In this document: piece after piece, positions 9,748 through 21,266 of the stretch | Numbering within the stretch: position 1 is the first letter of the stretch | How the letters are laid out: each line of letters starts with the position of its first letter | Assembly: GCA_024704765.1 (NCBI GenBank) | Contig: JAKMXF010000296.1 | Coordinates: forward strand, 133,307 to 197,306 | Direction of reading: 5' to 3' | Length of the DNA: 64,000 nucleotides | Source of the DNA: Oopsacas minuta | Taxonomy: Eukaryota > Porifera > Hexactinellida > Lyssacinosida > Leucopsacidae | The notes under the pieces: generated by a model | What the model was told of the DNA's origin: nothing | Seen by the model: the letters and a program-made list of their open reading frames with translations, nothing else | The model's database searches: none | Made by a program: the position numbers and the translations under genes

Positions 9748-11824
9748 CAGTCAAACCTCTCCATAGTGAACACCCTCGGGACCGATTTTTTTGTTCATTA
9801 TAGCGAGGTGTTCATTAATGAGAGGTTACATTGAAATAGTATAACAATGAAATTTTAATAAGCTATATGAAATGTATTATGATTTAAGTATGCAATGTTA
9901 ATGTGTTTTTAGCTATTAATTAATTTTCTCCAAATAATCAGTAAGTTTTGACTGCCTTTGACATGTTCCTTCTGATATTAGCTCTTTGATTGCTGATTCA
10001 GCTTTCATTACAGCTCCAAACACCTTACTGTCGTTATTGCTGAATGTCTTTATTACATCCAATGAATACAGTACTTCTTTTACTGTTGGAGCTTTTGAGA
10101 TTGGAATATCTGAGTCGCTTTCTTCATCCAATTCTAATGTTTCATTGTCTGCTGGTGATAAATAATTTTCTATTAGCTGTGTTTCCCAATCATCATCAGT
10201 ATATGCATGCAGTAATTGTTCCTCTTCATCGATATTCATGAAGTTAATTCCTGAACAACATTCGATTCCAAGACTGGAAGACAAATCATCAATCATATTT
10301 TGGATATTTTCTTCATGGTCAAGATTTGCGTGTTCATAGAAACCAAATCCAGCAATTGCGAAACATTTCTGAATAGTTTCAGATTTGACATTTTCCCAAG
10401 CTTGGGCTGCCCAATACAACGCATGCTTAACTGTGATCGATTTAATTAGTCCTTGCCCAGAATCACAAGATTCAACTCTGCTTAGTACATCCATTAAGAG
10501 GATCTTCCTATAAGAAAGTTTCATAGACTGTATAATTCCTTGATCCATTGGCTGTAATTGGGATGTACAATTTGCAGGAAAAAACTTTAACTCAATATTA
10601 CTAAATACTGAATGAGGATGACTTGTAGCATTATCAATGAATACAAGAATCTTTCTCTTTTGTCGCTTCATTTTATTGTTGATATCCTTCAACCATTCTC
10701 CAAATATACTACTATCCATCCAAGCCTTTTTGTTTGCTTTCCATTGCACCGGCATTTGACTAAAGTCCATGTGTTTGAAGCACCTAGGATTCTGACTTTT
10801 CCCTATCATCAATAGTTTCAATTTTTCCGTACCCGACATATTCGCACACAAAAGAATTGTCAACCTATCCTTTGACGTCTTTGTTCCGTTGCAAATTTTG
10901 TTTTTCTCTACAAGAGACTTAGTTGGCAAAACCTTATAGTAGAGACCTGTTTCATCACAATTGAAAATATCTTCAGGGCTGTAACCACCTATTATCGTAT
11001 GTAATTGTTGCTTCCATGTATCAACAGTCCCCGGATCAACACTGGCACTTTCACCGCATAGTGTCTTGAATGCTATATTGTACCTTGACCTGAACTTTTC
11101 CAACCAGCCATTAGAGGCTTTGAATGGTATACCTAGTTGTTCGGCAAAATCTATGCCCTTTGCTTGTAAGATAGGTCCTGAAATTGGTATATTCTTTGAT
11201 CTAGCTGTTACAAACCACTGCCAAATAAGATCATTAACTTCACAATGACTAGACAATCTAACTCGCTTCATTTGTAGGTTACAGTTTTCTTCGCAAGCCA
11301 TTTGGATTTCCTGTTTCTTCTTAAGAATGTTATTTACGGCTCCCACAGATATACCAAATCGATCAGCTACATCACGCTGGCTGTGCGTTGAGGCAAATTC
11401 TATTACATTGAGCTTTTCGGATATTGTAAGATTTTTCCTTTTTAGTGACATCACGGATAGATGGCTAAAATAACCTGAGTTGGTAGAGTAATTCTAAACT
11501 ACGTATTAGTACGTTATACGTTAGCAATTGATAACTTATTAGTAGTATATGCATATGTGACATTATCTTTTCACGCTTTTCATATAACACTGTTTATTTT
11601 GTATTCAGAAACCTGACCCATGTTCACTAATTGGAGGTTCATTCTAATTGAGATACTTATGAAATGTTCAAATAAGGTGTTCACTATTCACAGTATAGAG
11701 GTGTTCATTAAAGAGAGGTTCTTATAAATATTATTTGATAGGGAAATATTTGGGACCAGAATATAGTGTTCACTATTTGGAGGTGTTCACTAATGAGAGG
11801 TGTTCACTATTGGAGGTTTGACTG
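9748..11824 (-). mobile_element. Tigger/pogo transposon with intact ORF
   Basis: Inverted ends begin CAGTCAAACCTC at 9748 and end GAGGTTTGACTG at 11824. A TA lies directly outside each end (9746-9747 and 11825-11826). Subterminal GTTCATTAATGAGAGG-type phrases repeat near both ends, more often on the right, and may be transposase binding sites. One uninterrupted transposase gene occupies most of the element. Length 2077 bp fits Tigger. Confidence 0.92.
9916..11454 (-). CDS. Tigger-like DDE transposase, 512 aa, intact
   Basis: A full-length ORF of the pogo/Tigger family, which excises and inserts DNA at TA sites. Residues 5-60 form the first CENP-B type helix-turn-helix (NLTISEKLNVIEFASTHSQ; DRFGISVGAVNNILKKK). 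Residues 70-130 form the second, DNA-binding CENP-B domain (WLEKFRSRYNI). The DDE_1 catalytic core follows with D167 (FNCDETGLYYK), D274 (FIDNATSHP) and D304 (QPMDQGII). This gives a DD(29)D-type triad; pogo-family enzymes use D at the third position. The C-terminus is acidic. No stop or shift breaks the frame and the terminal repeats and TA duplications are present, so it could be recent or still active. The start is one of two adjacent methionines at 11454. Confidence 0.93.
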   Translation of the reverse strand: MMSLKRKNLTISEKLNVIEFASTHSQRDVADRFGISVGAVNNILKKKQEIQMACEENCNLQMKRVRLSSHCEVNDLIWQWFVTARSKNIPISGPILQAKGIDFAEQLGIPFKASNGWLEKFRSRYNIAFKTLCGESASVDPGTVDTWKQQLHTIIGGYSPEDIFNCDETGLYYKVLPTKSLVEKNKICNGTKTSKDRLTILLCANMSGTEKLKLLMIGKSQNPRCFKHMDFSQMPVQWKANKKAWMDSSIFGEWLKDINNKMKRQKRKILVFIDNATSHPHSVFSNIELKFFPANCTSQLQPMDQGIIQSMKLSYRKILLMDVLSRVESCDSGQGLIKSITVKHALYWAAQAWENVKSETIQKCFAIAGFGFYEHANLDHEENIQNMIDDLSSSLGIECCSGINFMNIDEEEQLLHAYTDDDWETQLIENYLSPADNETLELDEESDSDIPISKAPTVKEVLYSLDVIKTFSNNDSKVFGAVMKAESAIKELISEGTCQRQSKLTDYLEKIN

Positions 11825-11990
11825 TAGTACATTTTAACATTAATATAAATGATCAAATAAAATGTTCCCAACCTCAAATGTTCATGTGTAAATATACTTG
11901 AGTAATATGTTTCTTGTTCACTACATCTACATATGAAAAGACATATACCATGTGTTATTCTATAAATTTCTTAAGAACCTAGATTAGGAC

Positions 11991-14329
11991 CTAAGAACTT
12001 CCTTTTATGAGATTTCTCGCGTAATGTATGTGCACACAATCTCGCTTCAGGCTCCAACAGTAGTTCGCCATCATTTTAGTGTCATACCTTCCTTGGTAAC
12101 GCTCTTCCATCGTTTGAATGTCCTGATGAAACTGTTCACCCTGCTCATCCGATACGTCTCCAAGGTTTGTTGGGAATTCATCCAAGTGGCTATGTGAAAA
12201 ATGAATTTTGATACTCATATTACATCCCAACTTATGAAAGCTTTCGAGCAAACGATTGATTAAATTCACATAATTATAGTCTCTTCTATTTCCTAAGAAG
12301 CCTTTCACAACCGATACAAAGGTTTGTCATGCAGCATACCAGTATCCAACATATGAGCAGTGAATTTGGGACCTTTCATCAATTTTCAGATGTTTGGCCC
12401 ACTGAAGATACCAGATTTGACTTTTTCATCGCTCAGCCGGTGGAATCGTGAGCGAAGGTAATTAAAACAATCACCATCCTTGTTGAGAGCTCTTACGAAT
12501 TGCTTAATTAACCCGAGTTTAATATGGAAAGGTGGAAAAACAATCTTTTCCCGCTCCACCAGTGCTTCGTTGATCACATTAGCATAACCAACAATTAAAT
12601 TTTCTCTCTTTTGCCACTCCTTTCTGATCCAATGTTCATTCTTCCCTCTACTATACCACATACACAAAAAACAAGGATATTTTGTATACTCACTTTGTTG
12701 CCCGAGAGGGAAGCAAACCATTTTTAGATCTACACAGATGATCCACTTATGAGAATCGTATCTAATTAATTGTAAGACCAGATTGACACTTTTATATTTT
12801 TACTTAATGTCATAGAATGAGCAAGGGGTATTGAGCCAAACTGATTTCCATTGTGAAGTAAAACAACTTTCAAACTCCTTTTTGAGTCATCAATAAAAAG
12901 TCTCCATTTATTAGGCCATAAAATACTATACTTGTTCATCATCCCCGCCCGCCCCATTTAATCTCCCTCCTCCGCAATTTTTTTAATTTTAATGCGTATC
13001 TTTATTTAATACATAAATTCGCAGATGAGCATCTTCGAAACAAGCCAACCATGTGATTTTTCGAAAATCCAAAAAGGTGGCAATGGCATCATAATTTCAT
13101 CAGGTATGAATTTTCGTCCAAGACTCAAACCTGTCCGAGTCAGGCCCAAATACCGCTCCCTGTATGGCAAAAATCAGCCCTGGGGTGTGCACTAAAGTTT
13201 TATTATTATTAATTTTTATCATTATTATTTAAATTGTACAATAATTCAGATTATAGAGAGGAAGTGAATATCAGTTTTCCCATATAGTGTAAGCTTAATA
13301 CGAACACCAACCTACCGTACGGTTAAAATTTATTCGCCTTCCCGGAGTAATATCCATTGAAGTACGGTTGTCTGGACCTGATAATGTACGAATATTGTTC
13401 GTCTTATCAGAAATTCGTATTAACGAGACAGTTTAAATAAATTAGTAAAATTACGCTAAGCAAAAATAAAAATAAAATGCCTCCCCCCGCTCCTATTTCG
13501 CTGAAAAAAATGGATGAGAAATAAGTAATTTATTTTACATGGCCTTAGCATCACATTTTTTCAGACCAAGTTGTTTTAACAGGCCCTCAATGTCACAACA
13601 GTAAACACAATTTTCACGTTGAGCAAATATCGTAAGAACTCTGTTTTCTATGACGATAATATGAAATCTTGGTGTGTGGACCCAACAAATTCTTTTGGTT
13701 AAGCCTAGGATGCTAGTAGTTCGGAAGCAGCCTTTGACAAAGCAAGATCACGAACCAAGTCATCTAACTCTTCATGGTTAAATGTTTGCAGTGGTTTAGA
13801 TATGATAAACTCTTAATCTCTACTCTCATCGGGTGACTCAACATCATCAATATTTTGTGGTTCGGATCAGGTAAAAATTGATAACAATCAGTTATTACAG
13901 GTTCAAGTTCAGGATCTTTCCAAATTGAAATCGGAATTTCATCACTATGTTGAACCGACCTTATTGCGGAAGGTATGGAGGGATACTGTATTCTTGATTT
14001 GTTCTTCTGATTGAAACCTAGTGTTTTGACCATACAGAAGTAGCAATCATCAAAATGGTTTGTCGGTTCTCTCCATATCATAGGAATTCCAAATGGCATT
14101 GACTTTAGTTTGTACGTGACCAGTTATATAAATTCATGAAGCATTTCTGACAATCTATACGTGATGACCGCTTTTTGTCTTGGCTGCCCAATTGCATCCC
14201 AAAATACGCATGGTATAAATTGCATACTGTATCATATATCGCCCGTTTCTGTGTTGGGAATGTTGACTCTCCACAAATATAGCAGAAACTATTCGGATCA
14301 TTAGAACATTTCCTCCTTGAAGATGCCAT
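11991..14329 (-). pseudogene. Decayed gene of the recurrent CYIC/CYFC-WREP family
   Basis: Pieces in order on the minus strand resemble an uncharacterised protein family that I recall recurring in many invertebrate gene predictions. The N-terminus (14329-14105) has FCYICGE and SQDKKRSSRIDCQKC. Next (14099-13764) come MPFGIPMIWREPTNHFDDCY and FC. Then (12957-12766) WRLFIDDSKRSLKVVLLHNG, (12721-12386) KYPCFLCMWYSRGKNEHWI, and (12308-11991) DEQGEQFHQDIQTMEERYQG with a terminal MMANYCWSLKRD. Paired cysteines suggest zinc binding; the D and H residues could be a nuclease or transposase core, but that is inference. Several frameshifts and a noncoding insert at about 12960-13540 break it. Function unknown. 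Confidence 0.7.
12960..13540. other. Noncoding insert splitting the CYFC-family relic
   Basis: No family residues are found here. Phrases TTCGTATTAACGAG and CTTAATACGAACACC near 13285-13435 look like termini of a Tigger-type element, which suggests a small nonautonomous insertion. Its exact ends are not resolved. Confidence 0.4.
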
Positions 14330-15029
14330 AAAACAATTCGCTAAAATATCGATTAATATTAATATCTTATTATTTACTCTCTATATATAGTAACTATAAA
14401 CCTACTATATAGCTACTATAAGCCTATATAGCATGCATAAGAATAACACTATTCTATTAATACCTCAGCTAAAGTTAGGATTCCTTATACTATGAATGGA
14501 ATTTATACGATAAAATATGCCTTGACTCCAAATAAACAGAGTTTTGGAACGCCCAAATATCTAGTCATAGAAACACAATAGCAAGGAATATGTGTCTGGA
14601 AACACCGTTAAGCAACAAATTATATAATTACAACTTGGGAAGACTAGGCCTAGATGAAACTTTGGACAAAAATTACGAAACATCAATATCAAAAAATCTG
14701 GACGTGATGGGCACAAATGAATGGCGTTTTTGGCCTCAGAGGCTAAAGGTTAGTTAGAAAAATCAATGGGGATAGTTTGTGTAAAAATGCCGTTGCCCAG
14801 TGTAATATATAATACTTGTCATAATAAAGTGCGCATGCTTTTGAGATAATTATCGCAAACCATGGATGTCACATGTTTTGTCAGTATCCATTTTAACTTG
14901 ATAATCGTTAAAAGTAAAATCAACACACGGAATATATAGTATGCCCCAAGGTTGCTGGTGGGGATATAAAATTTGTAACAAATTTTGTCCTGAGGAACCC
15001 AATAAGTCCAATTCATCATAGCGATAAAT
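14330..15029. other. No gene seen
   Basis: AT-rich DNA without recognised coding blocks. Overlapping short ORFs at 14819-15097 lie in opposite-strand transposon-end DNA and have no family features. Confidence 0.4.
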
Positions 15030-15215
15030 ACGCGTATTTTTTCCAAATTTCGTAAAATTCCCCACTTATAGAGGTAAATTTTAATGATGTGAGGCATAAC
15101 TCTCTAAAGTATGCCCATTTCCCACATTATAGAAGTTCCATTCTATGGAAATGAGTAAAGGTGAACCAAAATTGTCCCCTATATAGGTTCCCTATTTATA
15201 GAGGCTCCAATGTAA
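15030..15215 (-). repeat. Tigger-type element terminus, family shared with 32110-32230
   Basis: Read on the minus strand from 15215, this matches 32110 onward. Both start with a CAGTGCAACCTCTATA-like end (here degenerate), then GCATACTTTAGAGA, then AGTGGGGAATT. Only one end of the element is visible. Confidence 0.55.
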
Positions 15216-16126
15216 CACATGTATTCGGGGAGAAATGTACCATTTTCCTATTATCTGCGATTATCGAATTGATTATCAAATACATCTACTTCTTTTTATT
15301 TTATCCCTGGTCAAAAGTAGTGATCGGCCTTAGCTTTAGTTTCGAAAATACTGTTTGACAGGGGAAACATCAATAAACTATGCCTAGGCCCCCACTTCCT
15401 TATTTCCGGCTGCCTGCACACACTCTAACACCGTTACAGCATCTTAAGGAAGAATCGAAAGATATTACGTACCAAAATTTGGGAAAAGCAAGTAAATAGA
15501 AAATTATCATGATATATAATTTGAATTGGGACAAATACAATAATAATACTATTCAAATAAAAGTGTTTGTGACCAGACTGGACAAAACATCTTGAAATAT
15601 TCCTAAGCGCCGGGCAATTCTTCTCACTTCAAAAGGAATAATCAATGCGACTTTGGCCTTTGATAATTCAAGTAAATCAACGATGAATTTCTAAGGGTTC
15701 CGACTCAATTTGGAATCTATATTCAGTAATTGAGAAAAGCATAGGACTACAAGATTATCATCTTTCTATAACACACTTGACTCTCACTGACATCTAGAGA
15801 CACTAATAAAGGAACAATATATTAATAATAGTACTTTTGCGGGAACTTTGTAATTCGGTATCATGGATTTAAATATACGAATTTATACGAATTATATAGT
15901 TTTTGACAATTAACTTAGACAGTGTAAAGCTATGGGACCTCGAAAAAATTTGTCCAATGATTACACCTGAAAAGTGGAATGTTTGATTTTCTATATAGAA
16001 ATTTTTGGAACAAATCGCTTAGCAAACGAATCAGAAATGATACTATTGGAGTTAAGAATAGTAATATACTTGTACTAAATTTGTCGACTAGAATTGATAA
16101 AATTTTACCAGTATTGACATCACTGC
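15216..16126. other. No gene seen
   Basis: AT-rich sequence without recognised coding potential, terminal repeats or tandem repeats. Confidence 0.35.
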
Positions 16127-16134
16127 ATTATAAA

Positions 16135-16806
16135 CAGTGGTGTCCTGCTGTGGGAGCGGGTGGGAGCGCCGCTCTCATACTTTTTTAACAAATCAAATTG
16201 GCAAGTAACAACTTGTGTACCTGATATCTACAGTAGCATACAATCAATATTTGAAATTAATTGAAATTTGTTCCAAATATAATCAAGTCGAGTTGAGAGA
16301 GCAAATGTTTACTTTATAGCGCCGTGATTATATCGTAGAAGTTATTCCATGCAACTCATCTGAATGCGAAAGGGGTTCAGTTAAATGAATATCATATTGG
16401 ATGAGAAACGAAACTGGCTTACAATTGAACACGTTTCTTCTTTGCTGTTTATCTAGCTTAATGGTCCACCACTGACTATTTGGAGACCATTGGAATATTC
16501 TAAATCTTGGCTCTTGCACCATAATTCAGCAACAGATATCCATAGATTGAAGTCCCAAATTTCTGAGCCCCATAAACAAGAAGAAATTTGGCGGTATTAT
16601 TAGTTAAATAATTTTGGGTACTCAATCACTTGTTAGAACTCTATTTTCAGATTTACTACTGAACCTTTGATAATATTCACACTTATCTTATTAATTCAAT
16701 TACCAGTATATTGTTTGGATTTTGTATTAGAAATTAGGATATATTCAATTGAATTTGAAATTTGAAATACCGCTCCCATACTTATAATTAGAGCAGGACA
16801 TCCCTG
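16135..16806. mobile_element. hAT-type MITE with perfect 8-bp duplication
   Basis: The ends are CAGTGGTGTCCTGCTGTGGG and the inverse of CAGGGATGTCCTGCTCTAAT. ATTATAAA lies directly outside both (16127-16134 and 16807-16814). The 672-bp interior has no transposase. The 8-bp duplication and CAG..G ends identify the hAT superfamily. Confidence 0.85.
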
Positions 16807-16904
16807 ATTATAAATGCTATCATAGGCGTAGGAGTAGGTCCGGAAGGTGCGGCTTTGGCCGAACCTTTTTGGGCAGAATTTGCTGGTACGGTTATTAGCG
16901 GTCC

Positions 16905-17348
16905 ATGACTTTTCTTGCTTTGATGAATTATTATTTCACACTATCGTATCCTAAGTATGGAAATAGTTTTCTACCCATGTTAATCGCTATATATTTCCAT
17001 TTTTGGTCAATCAATTTTCGAGCACTAAACACCGAATGGCTGGTACGTTTTCAAAACATGACATGTAATTCGTGTTTCAATTATGAGACTACTTTATATT
17101 TCATTAATTACTCCCAATGTTTTTACTGTACATTTATTGGACCATACAACCAAGGCTTGTTTCTATTTCTAGCCGGACCACTTTTTGGAGCAGTGGCTAT
17201 TAAACCGCGGTTAATCTATCTATATGCATATATGTACCGGAAAGTGATTGAAGAAACTGGAAGACCTCCAGGGCTGACTTTTGGCATAAAAGGTTATTTT
17301 GGGCCTGGCTCATACGAGTCCGAATCTTGGACGGAAATTCACACCTAA
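16905..17348 (+). other. 147-aa open frame, not recognised
   Basis: The ORF is longer than most by-chance frames here. It contains a hydrophobic run (GLFLFLAGPLFGAVAI, about residues 92-107) that could span a membrane, and several cysteines (CNSCFNYE, QCFYC). No family resemblance is recognised. Its last 30 codons lie in a dispersed DNA repeat also present at about 61815-61895, where the frame differs, so the ORF is probably fortuitous. Confidence 0.2.
17265..17345 (+). repeat. Dispersed repeat shared with 61815-61895
   Basis: Both places read CCA..GGGCTGA, then TGGCATA, then TTGG.CCTGG, then TC.AC....TCGA or TCCGA, then GGACG.AAAT in the same order and spacing. The family is unknown; a SINE or LINE tail is possible. 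Confidence 0.4.
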
Positions 17349-17761
17349 TGGCGAAATTATGGTGTTGCTATCGCGCTTCGCTTGCTAGGGCGCTACGCGA
17401 CAGCTTTGTGCTTCAGGTTAGCACAAGTATTTAACAGCAAATTTCTTATTAATATTGGTCGTTACGCAACGGAAGATCCTCCTCACGTCGTGCCTCGAGT
17501 GATGAAATAGCAGAAAGTATAATTTAGTATCATCCATGGTCCACCCAATATCGATTTAATGGCCTTCTACGGTAATACTGGAAGTGATACGTGGCATTTT
17601 GGTTAGCAATATGGGCACTTTGTGCTTGGAATATTATGAAATTCTTCTATTCAAATTAATTCCGAACATACAAACATAAATTACACATATATAGGCTCAA
17701 CGAATTTACGTAATAGTATAGGATTCTACTATTGGATCGTGATCTGTTTACGATGCTAGGG
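17349..17761. other. No gene seen
   Basis: Noncoding. A GC-rich CGCTTCGCTTGCTAGGGCGC patch lies at 17381-17400; similar CGCTACGCG patches occur at 45175 and 57920. Confidence 0.35.
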
Positions 17762-18418
17762 CACCTTGCCGAAAGACATCTAGCCGAAGGACATTATGCC
17801 GAAGACATCTTGCTGAAAGGATATCTTCCCGAAAGGACATTTGCCGAAATTATTTCATGCCGAAAATATGATTAGATGTGTGTAAACAAAACAATCTTAT
17901 TGACATCAAATGGGGGGTGTATGTGTAAACAAATCATCTTATTGATATCAAAAGGGGAGCGTGTATGTGTAAACATTGGATGAATAGTAACAGTCGAAAC
18001 GAATTCAAAAAAACTATACAAAAGCTCTGTACATATAGTGAGATAAATGCCCTCATTCAACAGTAACTCTTCTTCTATAGCTCAGGGCATAAATCAGCCA
18101 CATCCTACGACAATAACCACCCAAAACACACCATACAACACTCTAGGAGGGCAGAATCAGATCCTCAACTTGCCACGTCACGATCTTAACGAACCCAAGA
18201 AATAATGCCAATTTCTCTTCACATATTTGGTAGTATAAATCCGCTGACAACCAATATTGTCGCTATTTTAAGAAATTCCAATTCAATATCATGCAACACT
18301 CCGTCTGTCACTACTCTACATACTGAGCATGCACACTCGACTTCTTATATATGCAATACTGGTATTTAATTAATTTTCGGCATGATATCCTTTCGGCTAG
18401 ATGTCTTACGACAAGGTG
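17762..18418. mobile_element. GCCGAAAGGACAT-type nonautonomous element
   Basis: Left end CACCTTGCCGAAAGACATCT, right end ending CTTACGACAAGGTG. The inner part of the terminal repeat (AGACATCTAGCCGAA) matches in inverted orientation. Just inside the left end the phrase GCCGAAaGgACAT recurs about six times. No ORF of note, and no clear target duplication. Confidence 0.65.
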
Positions 18419-18782
18419 GGCGGACACGCTGTTTACTATTCATTACCTAACGGATTGATTGTAAAGTTGCTATAGAATAAGAGGTGTTCAAAACTAAACA
18501 AGTAAAACCAATTACATATATTTGTAGACTAGCTACTAGGTAAATAAGAGGAATACCATTTGTTAGTTTAATGATTACATTCCAGTTTCCGTTTCAGTTA
18601 GCAGCACTAGTCGATACTAACATCACTATGTGGATAATGACAAAAGGTGTTAAACACCGTAAATACTTATAAACCACAAACATTTCAAGTATGCTAATAT
18701 AATCAATGAAATCCGTATACATGACTTTCAATTGATAAATTATATATTTAATAGCAAGGAGCACTAGGAGCCAAGTCGTAGT
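18419..18782. other. No gene seen
   Basis: AT-rich noncoding DNA between two MITEs. Confidence 0.35.
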
Positions 18783-18790
18783 AGGAGGTT

Positions 18791-19613
18791 CAGGGACGTC
18801 GCCACGGAGGGGGGCAGTGTTTCCCCAGGTCGTTTTGGCGTATCGGGCCAGCATCCCTTCAGTGTTAAAAAAACATAGGCACCCATTACTCTGTCGATGA
18901 CTATACTAAAGTGTAGTCGGCACACTAAAAAGTAGAATTGACTATACAAGTTCTAATATCAAGGATTATCGTACGATTTTTCCGGTCCATGCCTCTATTG
19001 ATATAATAATTATTGATAACTTCTCGTTGTTTGTCTAAAGATTTCAGTATTCCTAATATATAACTGAGAAATTGTTTCAAGATTCAAACCTACGTGGCAG
19101 TAGAAAGGTAATTAATGTAGTAGTTATTAAGCTTATTGTCCAAGGGCTACCCCCGTCACGACTGGAAGACCAACAGCACCCCAGACACCCAGCTGTAGTA
19201 GCGTCGTGCATAGTGACTGGGGACCTCCCAAAATTCGCCGAGCTATACATCATTACTCGACCAGAAAAAACAAATTTCTGTGGGAATTGCAGACTAAACG
19301 TTATTTCTTTCAATCGTTTGGCTCTTGGACCTTACTGATTGTTTGCAGCGCCCATAGGCTTTGAAATCTGGGGTGCACAAATTCAATCTGGCAGGAAACA
19401 TCCAGAACTTATTGACAACCAGATTGAATTTGTGCCCCCCATATATCAAACCCACACGACGCAACTGCTCCGCTGGATGGTTCTACCCAACTAAACTTTA
19501 TTGATCCGCCACTGGGCATGCTCCTGCTAAACCCGTGAAACACCTTGCCCATCGTACTGCCCCTTGGAAAATTCGTGCCCTACCCCCTAGGTGAAAATCC
19601 TGGAGACGTCCTG
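18791..19613. mobile_element. hAT-like nonautonomous element (CAGGGACGTC ends)
   Basis: Begins CAGGGACGTCGCCACGG and ends CCTGGAGACGTCCTG. Flanks AGGAGGTT and ACGAGGTT match at seven of eight bases, which fits a hAT duplication. ORFs at 19072-19338 on either strand overlap each other and show no transposase blocks. Confidence 0.6.
19372..19441. repeat. Long hairpin inside 18791-19613
   Basis: TGCACAAATTCAATCTGG is followed about 25 bases later by CCAGATTGAATTTGTGC, a near-perfect stem of about 18 bp. Confidence 0.7.
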
Positions 19614-21266
19614 ACGAGGTTATAAACAGCATACGATGGTATTGTTACAATTCAACAAACTTAGTACACAATGGGTAGACTATTGGAGTATAATTATCAA
19701 CACAATTTATAAGAAGTCAATAACTACATGAAATTTTAAACATAAAGAACTTAATACCAAATAAAGCTAGAGGGAAAATTACAATTAATGAAGCTTAGGG
19801 GAAGTCAGGACAGACACATTAGCTACCATAACTATGACGTCAGGATTGTGGATGGTGATAACTACATTTTTATGAGAGATATAATTATACTTGCAACTGT
19901 TAAAGTTTAGTTGGTATCAGGATGGGCACATTGGCCATCATAGTGGAAATGGTGATGACATGACAAATTTTTCTAATTTTGAGAGTTTGGAAAAGTAGAC
20001 GGAATTGGAATGTTTTAAACCTTTTGATGATACAGTACAACCGCAGCCAGGAATATCTAAAATTACAATTTTTTTCCGACAGGTTAGACTATTTATTAAA
20101 TTTGTTAAAATTTTTCCAAATGTTAAAAATATTTAATTAATAGACTAAGCTTTCGGAAGAGATTAGAGTTTTAGAGTTTTTCATTGCTCCGCTGATAAAA
20201 ATTTTTTAAGTGTGGCCATAGTCCATGAGAGTTTGAGAAACCCTGTGATAGAGAACTTAATTAGCTACAAAATGAAACTTAAGAGCTAATGTGACAGATC
20301 GGGAAAGGTAATGTTCTGAGATCTCGAAGTTGACAGAAAATTGAATTCCAAATATAGGGGAAAATATGATACAAAATTTTGATATACTATTAATAAATCA
20401 TTTATAAACTTAGATTCTAGTGAGCGTTGCAAAATTGATTATCTAATAATTCTTTGAAATCGATACTGTATTTACGCGAATAATTAACACTAAATAGTAC
20501 TGAATTGTAGTTACATCCAGATCAACATGATTGGTAATGTTTGGCCATGTTGGTCAAGTTTAGTAGAGACATTGAAAAGTCGAGTGGCATGCGGATTGAG
20601 GAGTGTACGAATGTTCATTGGGTTGAGTTATTTGAGGATTGTAAAATTAATAAGCAATGTGCAGCATTCGCTTAAGGGTTAAAATGAGCAAATACGTTCA
20701 ATTTCAATATGACCAGGGAGTCCTGAATTTGTATCATCAGGCCGAGGAAATTAGACAATAATTCAAGACTTGAATGTTTGCTCATGGCACTCAACTTTTT
20801 ACTATATAGTTAGGCCATTGTGGTCACATTTGGTCACATTTGGTCAAATTGGTCATGGAGCTTCAACGTGACCAAAAATCCATATAAAAAAATCTATGTG
20901 GCTACAGTGTGGTCAAGTTAGGTCATATGACCACAGGTTGAGAAACCCTGGTATAGATCATGGTCTGCATACGATATGTTATATGGAATTCGCATAATTT
21001 GACCTGTCAAGTAATAATTTGAATAGACATACAAGTGTTGGTCTAGAATGATAGTATGTATTAGTTTACAAAAAAATTGATTATTTTAGAAATTTGAGGG
21101 GAGGAGCTCCAGTGGATAAACTGCTATAAATTGAAACTAAAATGTATATTTTTGTCAACTGAAACTGTAGCTGAAATTGATGGATTTCTATTTTTCAGAG
21201 GGGATAGTTTTTAATATAAAGATTCTCGCCAACATATAGCAAACTGTACAATATATATGGGTAGAT
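19614..21266. other. TE debris with hAT-type ends, no gene
   Basis: TTTGAGAAACCCTG near 20246 and GTTGAGAAACCCTG near 20937 are typical right termini of hAT elements, in the same orientation. A GGTCACATTT tandem run lies at 20820-20860. No coding block is recognised. Confidence 0.45.

Noticed and set aside
16905-17348. 147-aa ORF as a membrane protein gene
   Set aside because: No family resemblance, and its 3' end lies in a dispersed repeat read in another frame elsewhere.
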